A stretch of DNA of 64,000 nt from Alteromonas aestuariivivens (GTDB lineage: Bacteria > Pseudomonadota > Gammaproteobacteria > Enterobacterales > Alteromonadaceae): assembly GCF_003367475.1 (NCBI RefSeq), contig NZ_QRHA01000013.1, positions 19,661 to 83,660 of the forward strand, read 5' to 3'. This document shows, in pieces, positions 28,471-37,017 of this stretch. How positions within the stretch are numbered: the stretch's first letter is position 1; each line of letters opens with the position of its first letter. The translations under genes and the position numbers were made by a program. The notes beneath the pieces are model-generated. The model was not told where the DNA came from. It ran no database searches and saw only the letters and a program-made list of their open reading frames with translations.

Positions 28471-28707
28471 TCAGAATCCGGGCCCCCGATAGCGGGCGGC
28501 ATCAATAATTGACCAAATGTGAAAAATCACACCAATCGGCCACAGGAAGATGAAAATCACCGTTGCAGCCAGACCGTAACAGACGGCGCATATCAGAAAA
28601 AACATCAGTGCGGAGAGAATTCGCCCCTGCACCAGTTGCCCGAGCCCCGGGATAAAAAAATTACAAATCGCAGCAATCACATTCCCACCGGATCCTTGAC
28701 CTGACAT
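28471..28707 (-). CDS. Small two-helix membrane protein (TM2-like)
   Basis: A 78-residue protein with an N-terminal hydrophobic helix beginning ICNFFIPGLGQLVQGR, a second around LMFFLICAVCYGLAATVIFIFLW, and a short polar tail. PGLGQ followed by a basic turn resembles TM2-domain and related small inner-membrane proteins. Function unknown. The ATG at 28707 has GAGGAAG upstream. The stop is one base before the DUF2959 lipoprotein ATG, so the two probably form a two-gene operon. Confidence 0.75.
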   Translation of the reverse strand: MSGQGSGGNVIAAICNFFIPGLGQLVQGRILSALMFFLICAVCYGLAATVIFIFLWPIGVIFHIWSIIDAARYRGPGF

Positions 28708-28860
28708 ACATTCTTCCTCACATTAGTAGCAGTTAATTTGACGCGCGTTAAATTGAAGCCAAACTGGCATCAGGTATAACCATCAGGTTTAACCAGAAAC
28801 GCGGCAGATAATTGTTAAAGCTAAACCAAATCCCTGTCATTCACAACGTACTGAAATAAA

Positions 28861-29835
28861 ATGAAACGACTTTATCCGGATACAAGCAGCTATATGAACG
28901 GGTATCTGGATACCGAGGACGGATACTCGCTGTACTATGAACAAAGCGGGGCTCCGGACGGTATCCCGGTTTTGTATTTGCACGGCGGCCCCGGTGCAGG
29001 GCTGTCACCCAATTACAAATCCTTTTTTGATGCAAACCGCTATCGTATCATTGCGTTCGAGCAACGCGGTTGCGGTCGCAGCCAGCCTTTCGGCAGCCTC
29101 ACAAACAACACAACGGCCCACAGTCTTGAGGATATCCAGCGACTACGTCAACATCTGGGAATCGAGCAATGGGTATTGTTTGGGGGCTCATGGGGGGCAA
29201 CTCTGGCACTGTTATCAGCCATTCAACATCCCCATACAGTGCGAGGCATGGTACTTAGGGGCGTATTTCTTGGTCGTCAGGAAGACCGGGAGTGGTTTCT
29301 TGGCCCCAACGGGGGGGCTGCCCATATGTTTCCTGAATATTACCGCCAGTTCATACAGGGCATCGATAGCCCCAGCGTCGACAGCATCTGCCAGCACTAC
29401 CACAATGCATTCCGGCAGAAATGTGAGTTAAGCCGCGTTGCAGCGCTCAAGCGCTGGTATCTTTGGGAGGAAAGACTCTCCCGGCTTGTATTACCCCCAG
29501 GCACCGGTGAATTTACTGCCCATTATCCCGTCCCACTGATGACCAGCCTGGCAAAACTGGAGTGCCATTACCTGATAAATCGTTGTTTCATTGAAAACAA
29601 TTACATACTCGACAACATTCACCGCATTGCTACAATTCCTGCCACCGTCATTCATGGCCGTTACGATATGATCTGCAAACTCGAAGGCGCAGATACGCTT
29701 GTCCGTGGATGGCCCGCGGCCCAGTTGCAGATCGTTGCAGACTGTGGTCACAGTACCTCGGAACCGGGTATTGCACACGCTCTGTGCCGGGCGACACGGG
29801 ATATGGCCAGATTTATTGAGGAAAATAGCACATGA
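28861..29835 (+). CDS. pip: Prolyl aminopeptidase (S33 family)
   Basis: An alpha/beta-hydrolase that removes N-terminal proline. In 324 residues: oxyanion HGGPGAG, AFEQRGCGRSQP, nucleophile elbow GGSWGATLAL, the WYLWEE cap-domain segment, and C-terminal VIHGRYDMIC (Asp) and ADCGHST (His). The length matches bacterial Pip. The start is ATG 28861. The stop overlaps the dtd ATG (ATGA), so the two are coupled. Confidence 0.93.
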   Translation: MKRLYPDTSSYMNGYLDTEDGYSLYYEQSGAPDGIPVLYLHGGPGAGLSPNYKSFFDANRYRIIAFEQRGCGRSQPFGSLTNNTTAHSLEDIQRLRQHLGIEQWVLFGGSWGATLALLSAIQHPHTVRGMVLRGVFLGRQEDREWFLGPNGGAAHMFPEYYRQFIQGIDSPSVDSICQHYHNAFRQKCELSRVAALKRWYLWEERLSRLVLPPGTGEFTAHYPVPLMTSLAKLECHYLINRCFIENNYILDNIHRIATIPATVIHGRYDMICKLEGADTLVRGWPAAQLQIVADCGHSTSEPGIAHALCRATRDMARFIEENST

Positions 29836-30269
29836 TTGGATTAATCCAGCGGGTCCGGGAGGCAAGTGTCACCGTTAGCTCGGAAAAGATAAGTGAAATT
29901 GGTCATGGGATCCTGCTGCTACTTGGCGTGGAGAGAAATGACGGAGCAGAACAAATCGAAAAACTGGCCCGCAAAATCAGTCAGTATCGAATATTCAGTG
30001 ACGCGGAAGGCAAAATGAACCTCAACGTTGAACAGGTTGGTGGTGAGATCCTGGTGGTTTCCCAGTTTACCCTTGTAGCCGACACTCAAAAAGGCAACCG
30101 CCCGGGTTTCTCCCGTGGCGCATCGCCTCAGCACGGGCAGCAAATCTATCAGGCGTTTGTAGAAGAATTGAAAAGCAAGGGGCTAAAGGTATCAACCGGT
30201 GAGTTTGGTGCGGATATGCAGGTCGCGCTGACTAACGATGGCCCCGTCACCTTCCATTTTCAGGTTTAG
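29832..30269 (+). CDS. dtd: D-aminoacyl-tRNA deacylase
   Basis: Dtd hydrolyses D-aminoacyl-tRNAs, protecting translation. In 145 residues: MIGLIQRVREASV start, the active-site SQFTL motif (VVSQFTLVADT), RPGFSRGA, and the cross-subunit Gly-Pro motif NDGPVTF. The length equals E. coli Dtd. It overlaps pip by 4 bases and is followed by yiiD after 138 bases. Confidence 0.97.
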   Translation: MIGLIQRVREASVTVSSEKISEIGHGILLLLGVERNDGAEQIEKLARKISQYRIFSDAEGKMNLNVEQVGGEILVVSQFTLVADTQKGNRPGFSRGASPQHGQQIYQAFVEELKSKGLKVSTGEFGADMQVALTNDGPVTFHFQV

Positions 30270-30407
30270 CCCGAACCTTACATTCCGCCGGTAACAATTG
30301 TGCCTTCGGCACAGGGCCTTTTACTCCTAGAATTGCTTTAGGGCTTGTGAGCCGCCTCGCCATGAGTTCTAATGAGAGTATTGCCTGATAATACAAATTA
30401 GATTGCC

Positions 30408-31331
30408 GTGTTCAGAGTCGTCACCCCAAAAAACGATCAGGAGTTTGAAAAGTACTTCGCGTTTCGATGGCAGTATCTGCGTCAGCCCTGGAACTTTCCG
30501 CCCGGTTCAGAAAAAGACGAGTACGAACAGGTTGCCGAGCATCGCATGATTGTCAATAGCGAGGGCGAGGTGGTGGCCTGTGGCCGGGTCCACATGAACA
30601 CCGCTGAAGAGGCCCAAATCAGGCACATTGCGGTGCATTCCGCCTACCATCGTCGAGGCCTTGGCCAGATGATGCTCGGGGCCCTTGAGGCCGTCGCACG
30701 GGACCAGGGAGCGATTCGTGCAGTCACCAACAGCCGGGAAATTTCCATTCCTTTTTTTTCGTCCTGTGGCTTCGTGATTGAACGGGAAGCCCCAACCGAA
30801 CTTGGCTTGCTTAAACGCCAGCAAATGGTCAAGAAGCTCACCGACCTCAGCTCATTGGTTCTGCATCCCAAATGGTGCACAGAGTTGCAAAAGACATGGA
30901 GCGAAACCATCCCCATTACCGAACACATGGGCATTAAACTGCACCAGTACACCGGTAAAACTCTGGAAACCCGCGCCTCACTGAATAAGAACATCAATGT
31001 GCACGGAACCATGTTCGCGGGCAGTATTTTTTCACTGGCCACCTTAACCGGATGGGGCATGATTTTCCTTCAGCTAAAAGAAAAGCAGCTTGAAGGCGAC
31101 ATTGTCCTTGGTGACGGTGACATTCATTACCACAAGCCCATCACCATGCGTCCACGGGCCAAATGCAACATTGAATCACTGAGCGGCAAGTTTTCTATCC
31201 TGGAAAGTAACAAGAAGTGCAAAATAACGCTGCAGGTTAATATACTCGATGACGATACCCCCGTGGCCGAGTTCAAAGGGGTTTACTGGATTCTGCCCGG
31301 CAAAGAAGCAAGCGACGCAAAACGCACTTAA
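30408..31331 (+). CDS. yiiD: YiiD: GNAT acetyltransferase-like plus hotdog thioesterase-like protein
   Basis: A 307-residue two-domain protein. Residues 1 to about 145 are a GNAT fold (IRHIAVHSAYHRRGLGQMML is the acetyl-CoA loop). Residues about 155-300 are the YiiD C-terminal hotdog domain (NINVHGTMFAGSIFSLATLTGWGM). E. coli YiiD has been linked to malonyl-ACP decarboxylation (MadA) feeding fatty-acid initiation; I infer the same role. The start is GTG 30408. Synteny dtd-yiiD matches E. coli. A bidirectional terminator follows. Confidence 0.88.
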   Translation: MFRVVTPKNDQEFEKYFAFRWQYLRQPWNFPPGSEKDEYEQVAEHRMIVNSEGEVVACGRVHMNTAEEAQIRHIAVHSAYHRRGLGQMMLGALEAVARDQGAIRAVTNSREISIPFFSSCGFVIEREAPTELGLLKRQQMVKKLTDLSSLVLHPKWCTELQKTWSETIPITEHMGIKLHQYTGKTLETRASLNKNINVHGTMFAGSIFSLATLTGWGMIFLQLKEKQLEGDIVLGDGDIHYHKPITMRPRAKCNIESLSGKFSILESNKKCKITLQVNILDDDTPVAEFKGVYWILPGKEASDAKRT

Positions 31332-31360
31332 ACCGTTCAGGATGGGACAACCAGCACAAA

Positions 31361-31386
31361 AAAAGCGCCGTAAATGGCGCTTTTTT
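31361..31386. terminator. Bidirectional terminator between yiiD and rpoH
   Basis: Perfect 9-bp stem AAAAGCGCC/GGCGCTTTT (31361-31369, 31376-31384) with a 6-base loop and A/T runs on both sides sits between the convergent stops. Confidence 0.88.
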
Positions 31387-31402
31387 CATGCTGACTTTGC
31401 GC

Positions 31403-32257
31403 TTACGCAGTCATTGCCGCCTGAAGTTTCTTCATGGCGTTCTTTTCTATCTGGCGTACGCGCTCTGCAGATACCTGGTATTTATCAGCAAGATCCTGCA
31501 GGGTAATTTTGTTATCAGCCAACCAGCGGGTCTCTATAATGTCCTGGCTGCGCTCGTCGAGCGTTTTGATTGCAGAGTACAAACGCTTGCTGGCGTTGGC
31601 ATCCCAATCGTTATTAATTACGTCCATCTCAACGTCGGCACTTTTGTCTTCCAGATACTGTACCGGAGCAAAACTTCCACTTTCGTCGTCGTCAGCACTC
31701 AGATCAAAGGCCTGGTCCTGGCTGCTCATGCGGGCTTCCATCTGCAGCACTTCCTTGGTGCTGACACCCAGTTCTTCGGCCACCGTCTGCACTTCCTCGT
31801 GGGTGAACCAGCCAAGGCGCTTTTTCGCTTTGCGCAAATTGAAAAACAGTTTGCGCTGCGCTTTGGTAGTAGCAACTTTCACAATGCGCCAGTTTTTGAG
31901 CACAAACTCGTGAATTTCAGCTTTTATCCAATGAACCGCAAAAGACACCAGACGAACGCCCACGGAGGGGTCAAAACGTTTTACTGCTTTCATCAAACCG
32001 ATGTTACCTTCCTGAATCAGGTCAGCCTGCGGTAAACCGTAACCGGAGTAAGATTTGGCGATATGCACCACAAAGCGCAGGTGTGACATAACCAGCTTTC
32101 TCGCCGCTTCGATGTCATCGTCTTCCCGCAAACGCAGTGCCAGTTCACGCTCTTCCTCGGCGCTCAGCATATTGATAGAGCTGACAGCCTGAATGTAACC
32201 TTCGATGCTACCATTGTGTGGTACGGAAAGTGCCATGGAATGCATGTTTTTGCTCAT
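31403..32257 (-). CDS. rpoH: RNA polymerase heat-shock sigma factor RpoH (sigma-32)
   Basis: RpoH directs transcription of heat-shock genes. In 284 residues: region 2 ([37 protein letters not shown]), the RpoH box [15 protein letters not shown] nearly identical to E. coli, and region 4 ([23 protein letters not shown]). The start is ATG 32257 (MSKNMHSM) with GAGGTG upstream; the frame extends 12 more codons. It normally follows ftsYEX; here two EAL-HDOD genes on the opposite strand lie in between. Confidence 0.97.
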   Translation of the reverse strand: MSKNMHSMALSVPHNGSIEGYIQAVSSINMLSAEEERELALRLREDDDIEAARKLVMSHLRFVVHIAKSYSGYGLPQADLIQEGNIGLMKAVKRFDPSVGVRLVSFAVHWIKAEIHEFVLKNWRIVKVATTKAQRKLFFNLRKAKKRLGWFTHEEVQTVAEELGVSTKEVLQMEARMSSQDQAFDLSADDDESGSFAPVQYLEDKSADVEMDVINNDWDANASKRLYSAIKTLDERSQDIIETRWLADNKITLQDLADKYQVSAERVRQIEKNAMKKLQAAMTA

Positions 32258-32619
32258 ATTCACCTCAATTATCCAAGCACCCCAGTCTAACAAAAAACGC
32301 GGTGCCTTTCGAGTCCATTTTCCCGCGTCATACAGCTTCGGGAATTAGGAAATAGGGTTCTTTGTCTCAAATACAAGACCGGCAACAGCATAAAAAGTTT
32401 CATTGCCACCGGCAGATTATAAGTTCAAATCGCTAATAGCCCCAGTCTATACCACAATCTGTTGCCTTTGACAGCCCCTTTGTCGCAGATGACCGCTGCT
32501 CGCCGAGGGAGGCCAATTACCCGCGGGCCCTTCACTTATTTTCAGATTCAGTTAAAGTAACTCGAATCAGTAAGGCGAAGCACAGGACTGCTGGCCTATA
32601 CCAGTGCAGTGAGGACACC
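32258..32619. other. Divergent intergenic region rpoH / EAL-HDOD gene 1
   Basis: This 362-base region should hold the rpoH promoters and the start signals of the first EAL-HDOD gene (GAGGAC before its ATG). No promoter could be assigned with confidence and no ORF is credible. Confidence 0.4.
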
Positions 32620-33870
32620 ATGTTTGCATATGTGGCGCGACAACCGATATTTGACGCGAACCAGGAAGTCTATGCGTATGAGCTTCTTTTTCGAAACGGC
32701 GAAGACAACTGTTTTCCAGACATTTCCCCCGATGAGGCAACATCAAAAATACTGGCAGGCAGCCACTTGTCCGCTGGCTTGGAGGAAGTAGTAGGCAGTC
32801 ATCCTGCATTCATCAATTTTCACCGCGACACCCTGATCAATCACTTTCCAACCTCACTTCACCCGGGCAAGGTCGTCATTGAGATTGTTGAGACCGTAGA
32901 GGTTGACGAGCAACTGATTGAAGCGTGCAAACACATTTACGAAATGGGCTACTCACTGGCACTGGACGACTACGATGCCCTGCCTAAGTGGGCTCCATTC
33001 CTCGACTTTGTCAGCATTGTGAAGTTTGACATCACCACCATCAGCGAAGAGCAACTGCGAGCTACAATTCCTGCTTTAAAGGCACGCAACATTCAATTGG
33101 TTGCTGAAAAAATCGAGACCCATCAGCAGTTTGAGTACTACAAATCTTTGGGGTTTGATTTTTTCCAGGGCTACTTTCTTGCCCGGCCTGAGGTAGTGCG
33201 CCATCGCAAACTTGGCCCATCCCAACTAACCATGCTGGAACTGCTTGCCATCAGCGGCTCAGGTTCGCTGGATTATGAGCAAGTCAACCGCATAGTGGAG
33301 CGGGACGTATCATTAACCTATCTGCTGCTTCGGTTTATCAATAATCCACTGGTAAACAAGCGCCACAAAATCGGTTCGCTCAAGCATGCCCTGGCGTTTA
33401 TGGGCGAAGTGGAAATTAAAAAATTTATTGCCCTGGTTTCTCTGGCAAACCTGTGTAATGACAGTTCAACTGCTTTATTGCAAATGTCATTGGTGCGGGC
33501 AAAATTTTGTGAACAAGTCTCGCTGGCACTGAATTTACAGGAAAACCCACCCACCGGATTTTTAACCGGGTTGCTCTCTATGCTGGATGCCATTATGGCC
33601 ACCCCCATGCAGGAATTAATGAGCAAAGTCCCTGTCGGTGAAGCAGTGAAAGAAGCTCTTTGCGGTGAACCCAATGTGCTGTTGGATTGCCTGCAACTGG
33701 TGAAACATATCGAGCAGGCAAACTGGAAAGGAGTAAGAATCCTGGCCAACAAACATCAACTCAATCAACGCAGGCTGCATCATTTCTATCAGCAGGCCGT
33801 GATTTGGGCCAATTCTGTGGGTACATCAGTGGAGCCCTCTGCCAGCGATACCGAAGCGGAAATGAAATAA
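32620..33870 (+). CDS. EAL-HDOD (YuxH-type) signalling protein, copy 1
   Basis: A 416-residue protein: degenerate EAL domain (residues 1 to about 200, MFAYVARQPIFDANQEVYAYELLFR, with ELL in place of EAL; VIEIVET; LDDYD; VKFDI; LVAEKIET) followed by an HDOD domain (about 205-395; HALAFMGEVEIKKFIAL). The first motif and missing residues suggest no c-di-GMP hydrolysis. Such proteins act as scaffolds or c-di-GMP readers in motility and cell-cycle control. It has a paralogue 173 bases downstream. Both lie between rpoH and ftsX, unlike the standard order. Confidence 0.9.
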   Translation: MFAYVARQPIFDANQEVYAYELLFRNGEDNCFPDISPDEATSKILAGSHLSAGLEEVVGSHPAFINFHRDTLINHFPTSLHPGKVVIEIVETVEVDEQLIEACKHIYEMGYSLALDDYDALPKWAPFLDFVSIVKFDITTISEEQLRATIPALKARNIQLVAEKIETHQQFEYYKSLGFDFFQGYFLARPEVVRHRKLGPSQLTMLELLAISGSGSLDYEQVNRIVERDVSLTYLLLRFINNPLVNKRHKIGSLKHALAFMGEVEIKKFIALVSLANLCNDSSTALLQMSLVRAKFCEQVSLALNLQENPPTGFLTGLLSMLDAIMATPMQELMSKVPVGEAVKEALCGEPNVLLDCLQLVKHIEQANWKGVRILANKHQLNQRRLHHFYQQAVIWANSVGTSVEPSASDTEAEMK

Positions 33871-34043
33871 CAGGAATATTTTTACATACACAGGTATAAT
33901 CACCGAATCCCTCTTAAAAAAAGAGGACAACAGTGGTAAAAATACACAAACAGGGTGATTTGCCGAAAAATCAGGCAGGAAGCCATTAATCGAAAATTTG
34001 TCGGTTAAGATGATGCGTTAGATCTAGAGGACTCAGTGGTCGT

Positions 34044-35282
34044 ATGTTTGCATTTGTAGCTCGTGAGCCGATATTGGATAGGTATAAGGACGTTTATGCC
34101 TATGAACTGTTATTTCGTGATGGCAGCGCCGGCGGTTATCCGGAGCATGATGAAGAAAAGGCCTCTCAAATAGCCCAACGGTTTCATCCGCTCGGTCTGG
34201 ATGACATCAGTGGTGGCAAAACGTCGTTCATCACCTTTAATACAGACACTTTGATTTCGCGCTTCCCCACTACTCTCAATCCGGAGTCCGTTGTCGTCGA
34301 ACTCGCAGAGAACCCGTCCAATCAGTCTGGCCTGATCGAAGCCTGCGAATACATCAAGCAGTTGGGATTCAAGCTTGCTATTGATGACCCTATGATGTTA
34401 AGCGGTAAACACCCCATCTTTCCGCTGATAGATATTGTTAAAGTCGACGTTTCCCAAGGCCGTTACGAACAAATCGAAAAAAATATTCCGCGCTTTCTGA
34501 ATTCAAGGATCAAACTGGTCGCCGAACAGGTGAATACTTATCAGGATTTTAATACCTGCCGGGATTTAGGCTTCGATTTTTTCCAGGGGTATTTCTTTGC
34601 CCAACCCGAAGCCAGGATCCAGCGTCAGCTTCCCGCTTCCAAAATGAACCTGGTCGAGTTGATCGGTGCCAGTTCCCAAAGCAGTTTTGATCTGAACCGT
34701 ATCAATCAAATCATTGAACGGGATGCAGCATTAAGCTATCTGCTGCTGAAATTCATCAATAACCCCACCATCAACAAGCGATATAAAATTAGCTCTCTCA
34801 AGCACGCACTCAACTACATGGGTGAAGTTGAAATCAAGAAGTTTATTGCCCTTTTGTCTCTGGCCAATCTGGGAGACGACAAACCACTGGAGCTTATCCA
34901 TATGTCGCTGGTGCGAGCCAAATTTTTTGATCTGCTCGCGCAGGAGCGCAGGTTGAGCGTCGATCCTCCCGTAGGCTTTCTGGTTGGACTGTTTTCGCTG
35001 CTTGATGCCCTGTTGGACAGGGAAATGTCGGAGATCCTCAAACAATTACCACTGGATGAAGAAGTCAACGATGCACTGATGGGCAGATCTCCTGAGTTTA
35101 ATCAGTACACCAATCTGGTGAGAGGATTTGAAGGTGCGCTATGGCTGAATGTGATCAAACAGTCAAAAAGCATGGGCATTGATCAAAAGCACCTGCACAG
35201 CCTTTATAATCAGGCCATCGTCTGGGGCAATGGGGTCCGAAGTACCATTTCAGCTCACTTCCCCAAACCCGTAATCCGCTAA
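34044..35282 (+). CDS. EAL-HDOD (YuxH-type) signalling protein, copy 2
   Basis: A 412-residue paralogue of the preceding protein with the same layout: MFAFVAREPILDRYKDVYAYELLFR, VVVELAEN in place of the EIVE motif, AIDDPMM in place of the DD(F/Y) motif, DFFQGYFFAQPE, then HDOD (HALNYMGEVEIKKFIAL). The metal-binding motifs have diverged further than in copy 1, so catalysis is unlikely. Copy 1 and copy 2 look roughly half identical, indicating an old tandem duplication. The stop codon falls within an 8-bp tandem repeat. Confidence 0.9.
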   Translation: MFAFVAREPILDRYKDVYAYELLFRDGSAGGYPEHDEEKASQIAQRFHPLGLDDISGGKTSFITFNTDTLISRFPTTLNPESVVVELAENPSNQSGLIEACEYIKQLGFKLAIDDPMMLSGKHPIFPLIDIVKVDVSQGRYEQIEKNIPRFLNSRIKLVAEQVNTYQDFNTCRDLGFDFFQGYFFAQPEARIQRQLPASKMNLVELIGASSQSSFDLNRINQIIERDAALSYLLLKFINNPTINKRYKISSLKHALNYMGEVEIKKFIALLSLANLGDDKPLELIHMSLVRAKFFDLLAQERRLSVDPPVGFLVGLFSLLDALLDREMSEILKQLPLDEEVNDALMGRSPEFNQYTNLVRGFEGALWLNVIKQSKSMGIDQKHLHSLYNQAIVWGNGVRSTISAHFPKPVIR

Positions 35283-35295
35283 TCCGCTAATCCGC
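35272..35295. repeat. Three tandem copies of TAATCCGC
   Basis: The 8-bp unit TAATCCGC is repeated exactly three times across the end of the second EAL-HDOD gene; the stop TAA is the start of the second unit. A gain or loss of one unit would shift the downstream frame but barely affect the protein. It could be a slippage product. Confidence 0.8.
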
Positions 35296-35311
35296 TCTGA
35301 GCGCCATGGCA

Positions 35312-36292
35312 CTACTTGGGTTCAATTTCCCTGACGTGGCGCTGAACTGAAATCAATGAACCGACCAGACCAAGCGCGATAGACAATGCAAGCATGGTCA
35401 GCAGGGCTGCTCCGGTTAGCCCGGTAATATTGAAATCTTTTTGATACAAAGCCGCAAACGCCTGAATACTGGAATCCATCCACCACAGAATCAGGATAAC
35501 CGCAAACCAGGCTATCAGCCCCCCCAGCAAGCCGTACCAGAAGCCGGTATACAAAAATGGGCGATGAATAAAGGCATCGGTGGCCCCCACCAGCTTCATT
35601 ACCAGGATCTCATCCCTTTTGTTAAGAATATTCAGGCGTATGGTGTTGCCAATGATAAGTACCACCGCAATAAACAATAAACTGCCAATCAGGGTGACCA
35701 GTTCTCTGGCCACATCCAGCAGCCCGTACAGACGCTCGAGCCATTCTATATCCAGCTTGCCAATATCTACTTCACGTTGCTCTTTAAGCTTATTAAGCAG
35801 CAACCTGGCTGCCTGTGGGGTGGCGTGTTTTTCTACTGGCGTCACCAGCACCACATCCGGTAACGGGTTTGCCTCCAGATACGCGATGGCGTCACCCAGA
35901 CCGGATAAATGCTGAAACTCCTTCAAAGCCTCATCTGCGGGTATGAAGGTCAGACTGTCAATTTCTGGCCAGGTACCCAGACGGGTCAGCAATTGCTGCG
36001 ACTGGGCTTCAGACACTGAAGATTTCAGAAACAGTGAGATTTCCGATGCCTGTTCCCACCCGGCACTGATTTTCTCGGTATTTTTTACCAGTATGTACAA
36101 GGTACTGGGCAGGGTAATACTAAGCCCCAGAACAGCAATCGTCATGATGGATGCTGCAGGTTGGCGCCACAATTCGCCCAGACTGCCCAGGGCCTGGCGT
36201 AAGTGACTGACAAAAAACATGCTTACCGACTGCGCAAAACCAATACGTACGTCACTGGCGCCCTGCGGCCGACCTTTGAACAACAGGCTCAC
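35312..36292 (-). CDS. ftsX: FtsX, cell-division ABC-transporter-like membrane subunit
   Basis: FtsX couples FtsE ATP hydrolysis to activation of periplasmic amidases through EnvC at the septum. The 326-residue protein has a cytoplasmic N-terminus, a first transmembrane helix (ASIMTIAVLGLSITLPSTLYIL), a large periplasmic loop, and three C-terminal helices (SLLFIAVVLIIGNTIRLNIL; GLLGGLIAWFAVILILWWM; LLTMLALSIALGLVGSLI). The start is GTG 36292 overlapping the ftsE stop (GTGA). It ends facing the EAL-HDOD gene, not rpoH. Confidence 0.95.
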   Translation of the reverse strand: MSLLFKGRPQGASDVRIGFAQSVSMFFVSHLRQALGSLGELWRQPAASIMTIAVLGLSITLPSTLYILVKNTEKISAGWEQASEISLFLKSSVSEAQSQQLLTRLGTWPEIDSLTFIPADEALKEFQHLSGLGDAIAYLEANPLPDVVLVTPVEKHATPQAARLLLNKLKEQREVDIGKLDIEWLERLYGLLDVARELVTLIGSLLFIAVVLIIGNTIRLNILNKRDEILVMKLVGATDAFIHRPFLYTGFWYGLLGGLIAWFAVILILWWMDSSIQAFAALYQKDFNITGLTGAALLTMLALSIALGLVGSLISVQRHVREIEPK

Positions 36293-36978
36293 GACCAGTT
36301 CTCCCCGAAATCTTCCGTCAGGCCATCCGTGATCATCTGGCCGTTGCGCAATGTTAATGTCCTGTATTTCATGCGAGCTATCAGCCCCAGGTCGTGCGTG
36401 GCAATGAAAACAGATACACCAGCCTGGTTAAAATCTTCGAACAGGCGAATAATTTCCATCGACAGTTTAGGATCAAGATTTCCGGTAGGCTCGTCAGCCA
36501 GCAACAAGGGGGGCTTATTGACCACAGCCCGGGCAATGCCTACCCGCTGCTGCTCACCGCCAGACAGCATGATGGGAAGAGCGCGGGCTTTTTCCCGTAA
36601 ACCCACCATATCCAACGCCGCCTGCACCCGCTTGGTGGTCTCTTTGTGGGTATAGCCTTCAATAACAAGCGGTAAAGCCACGTTATCGAACACGGTTTTG
36701 TCCATCAATAACTGATGGCTTTGAAATATCATGCCAATATCACGGCGAATATAAGCAATTTGCCTACGGGTAATGGTATTGAGGTCATGCCCATTGATAA
36801 GGACGCGCCCAACCGTCGGGCGCTCCATGATGCTAATCAGTTTGAGCAGGGTACTTTTTCCGGCCCCCGAGTGCCCGGTCAGAAACGCCATCTCACCGGG
36901 TTCGATGTGAAAATTCACCTTACTCAGTGCACGCTGTCCACCCGGGTAGGTTTTACTCACCTGCTCAAATTTGATCAT
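36289..36978 (-). CDS. ftsE: FtsE, cell-division ATP-binding protein
   Basis: A 229-residue ABC ATPase (E. coli 222) with MIKFEQVSKTYPGG, Walker A GHSGAGKST, Q-loop IGMIFQSHQLL, signature LSGGEQQRVGIARA and Walker B LLLADEPTGNLD, followed by the H-loop ATHD. It forms FtsEX with the downstream, overlapping ftsX, and is preceded by ftsY after 39 bases. Confidence 0.96.
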   Translation of the reverse strand: MIKFEQVSKTYPGGQRALSKVNFHIEPGEMAFLTGHSGAGKSTLLKLISIMERPTVGRVLINGHDLNTITRRQIAYIRRDIGMIFQSHQLLMDKTVFDNVALPLVIEGYTHKETTKRVQAALDMVGLREKARALPIMLSGGEQQRVGIARAVVNKPPLLLADEPTGNLDPKLSMEIIRLFEDFNQAGVSVFIATHDLGLIARMKYRTLTLRNGQMITDGLTEDFGENWS

Positions 36979-37017
36979 GGTTTCATCCTGCTTCGATCAA
37001 TGGCATTTCAGTTTGGT

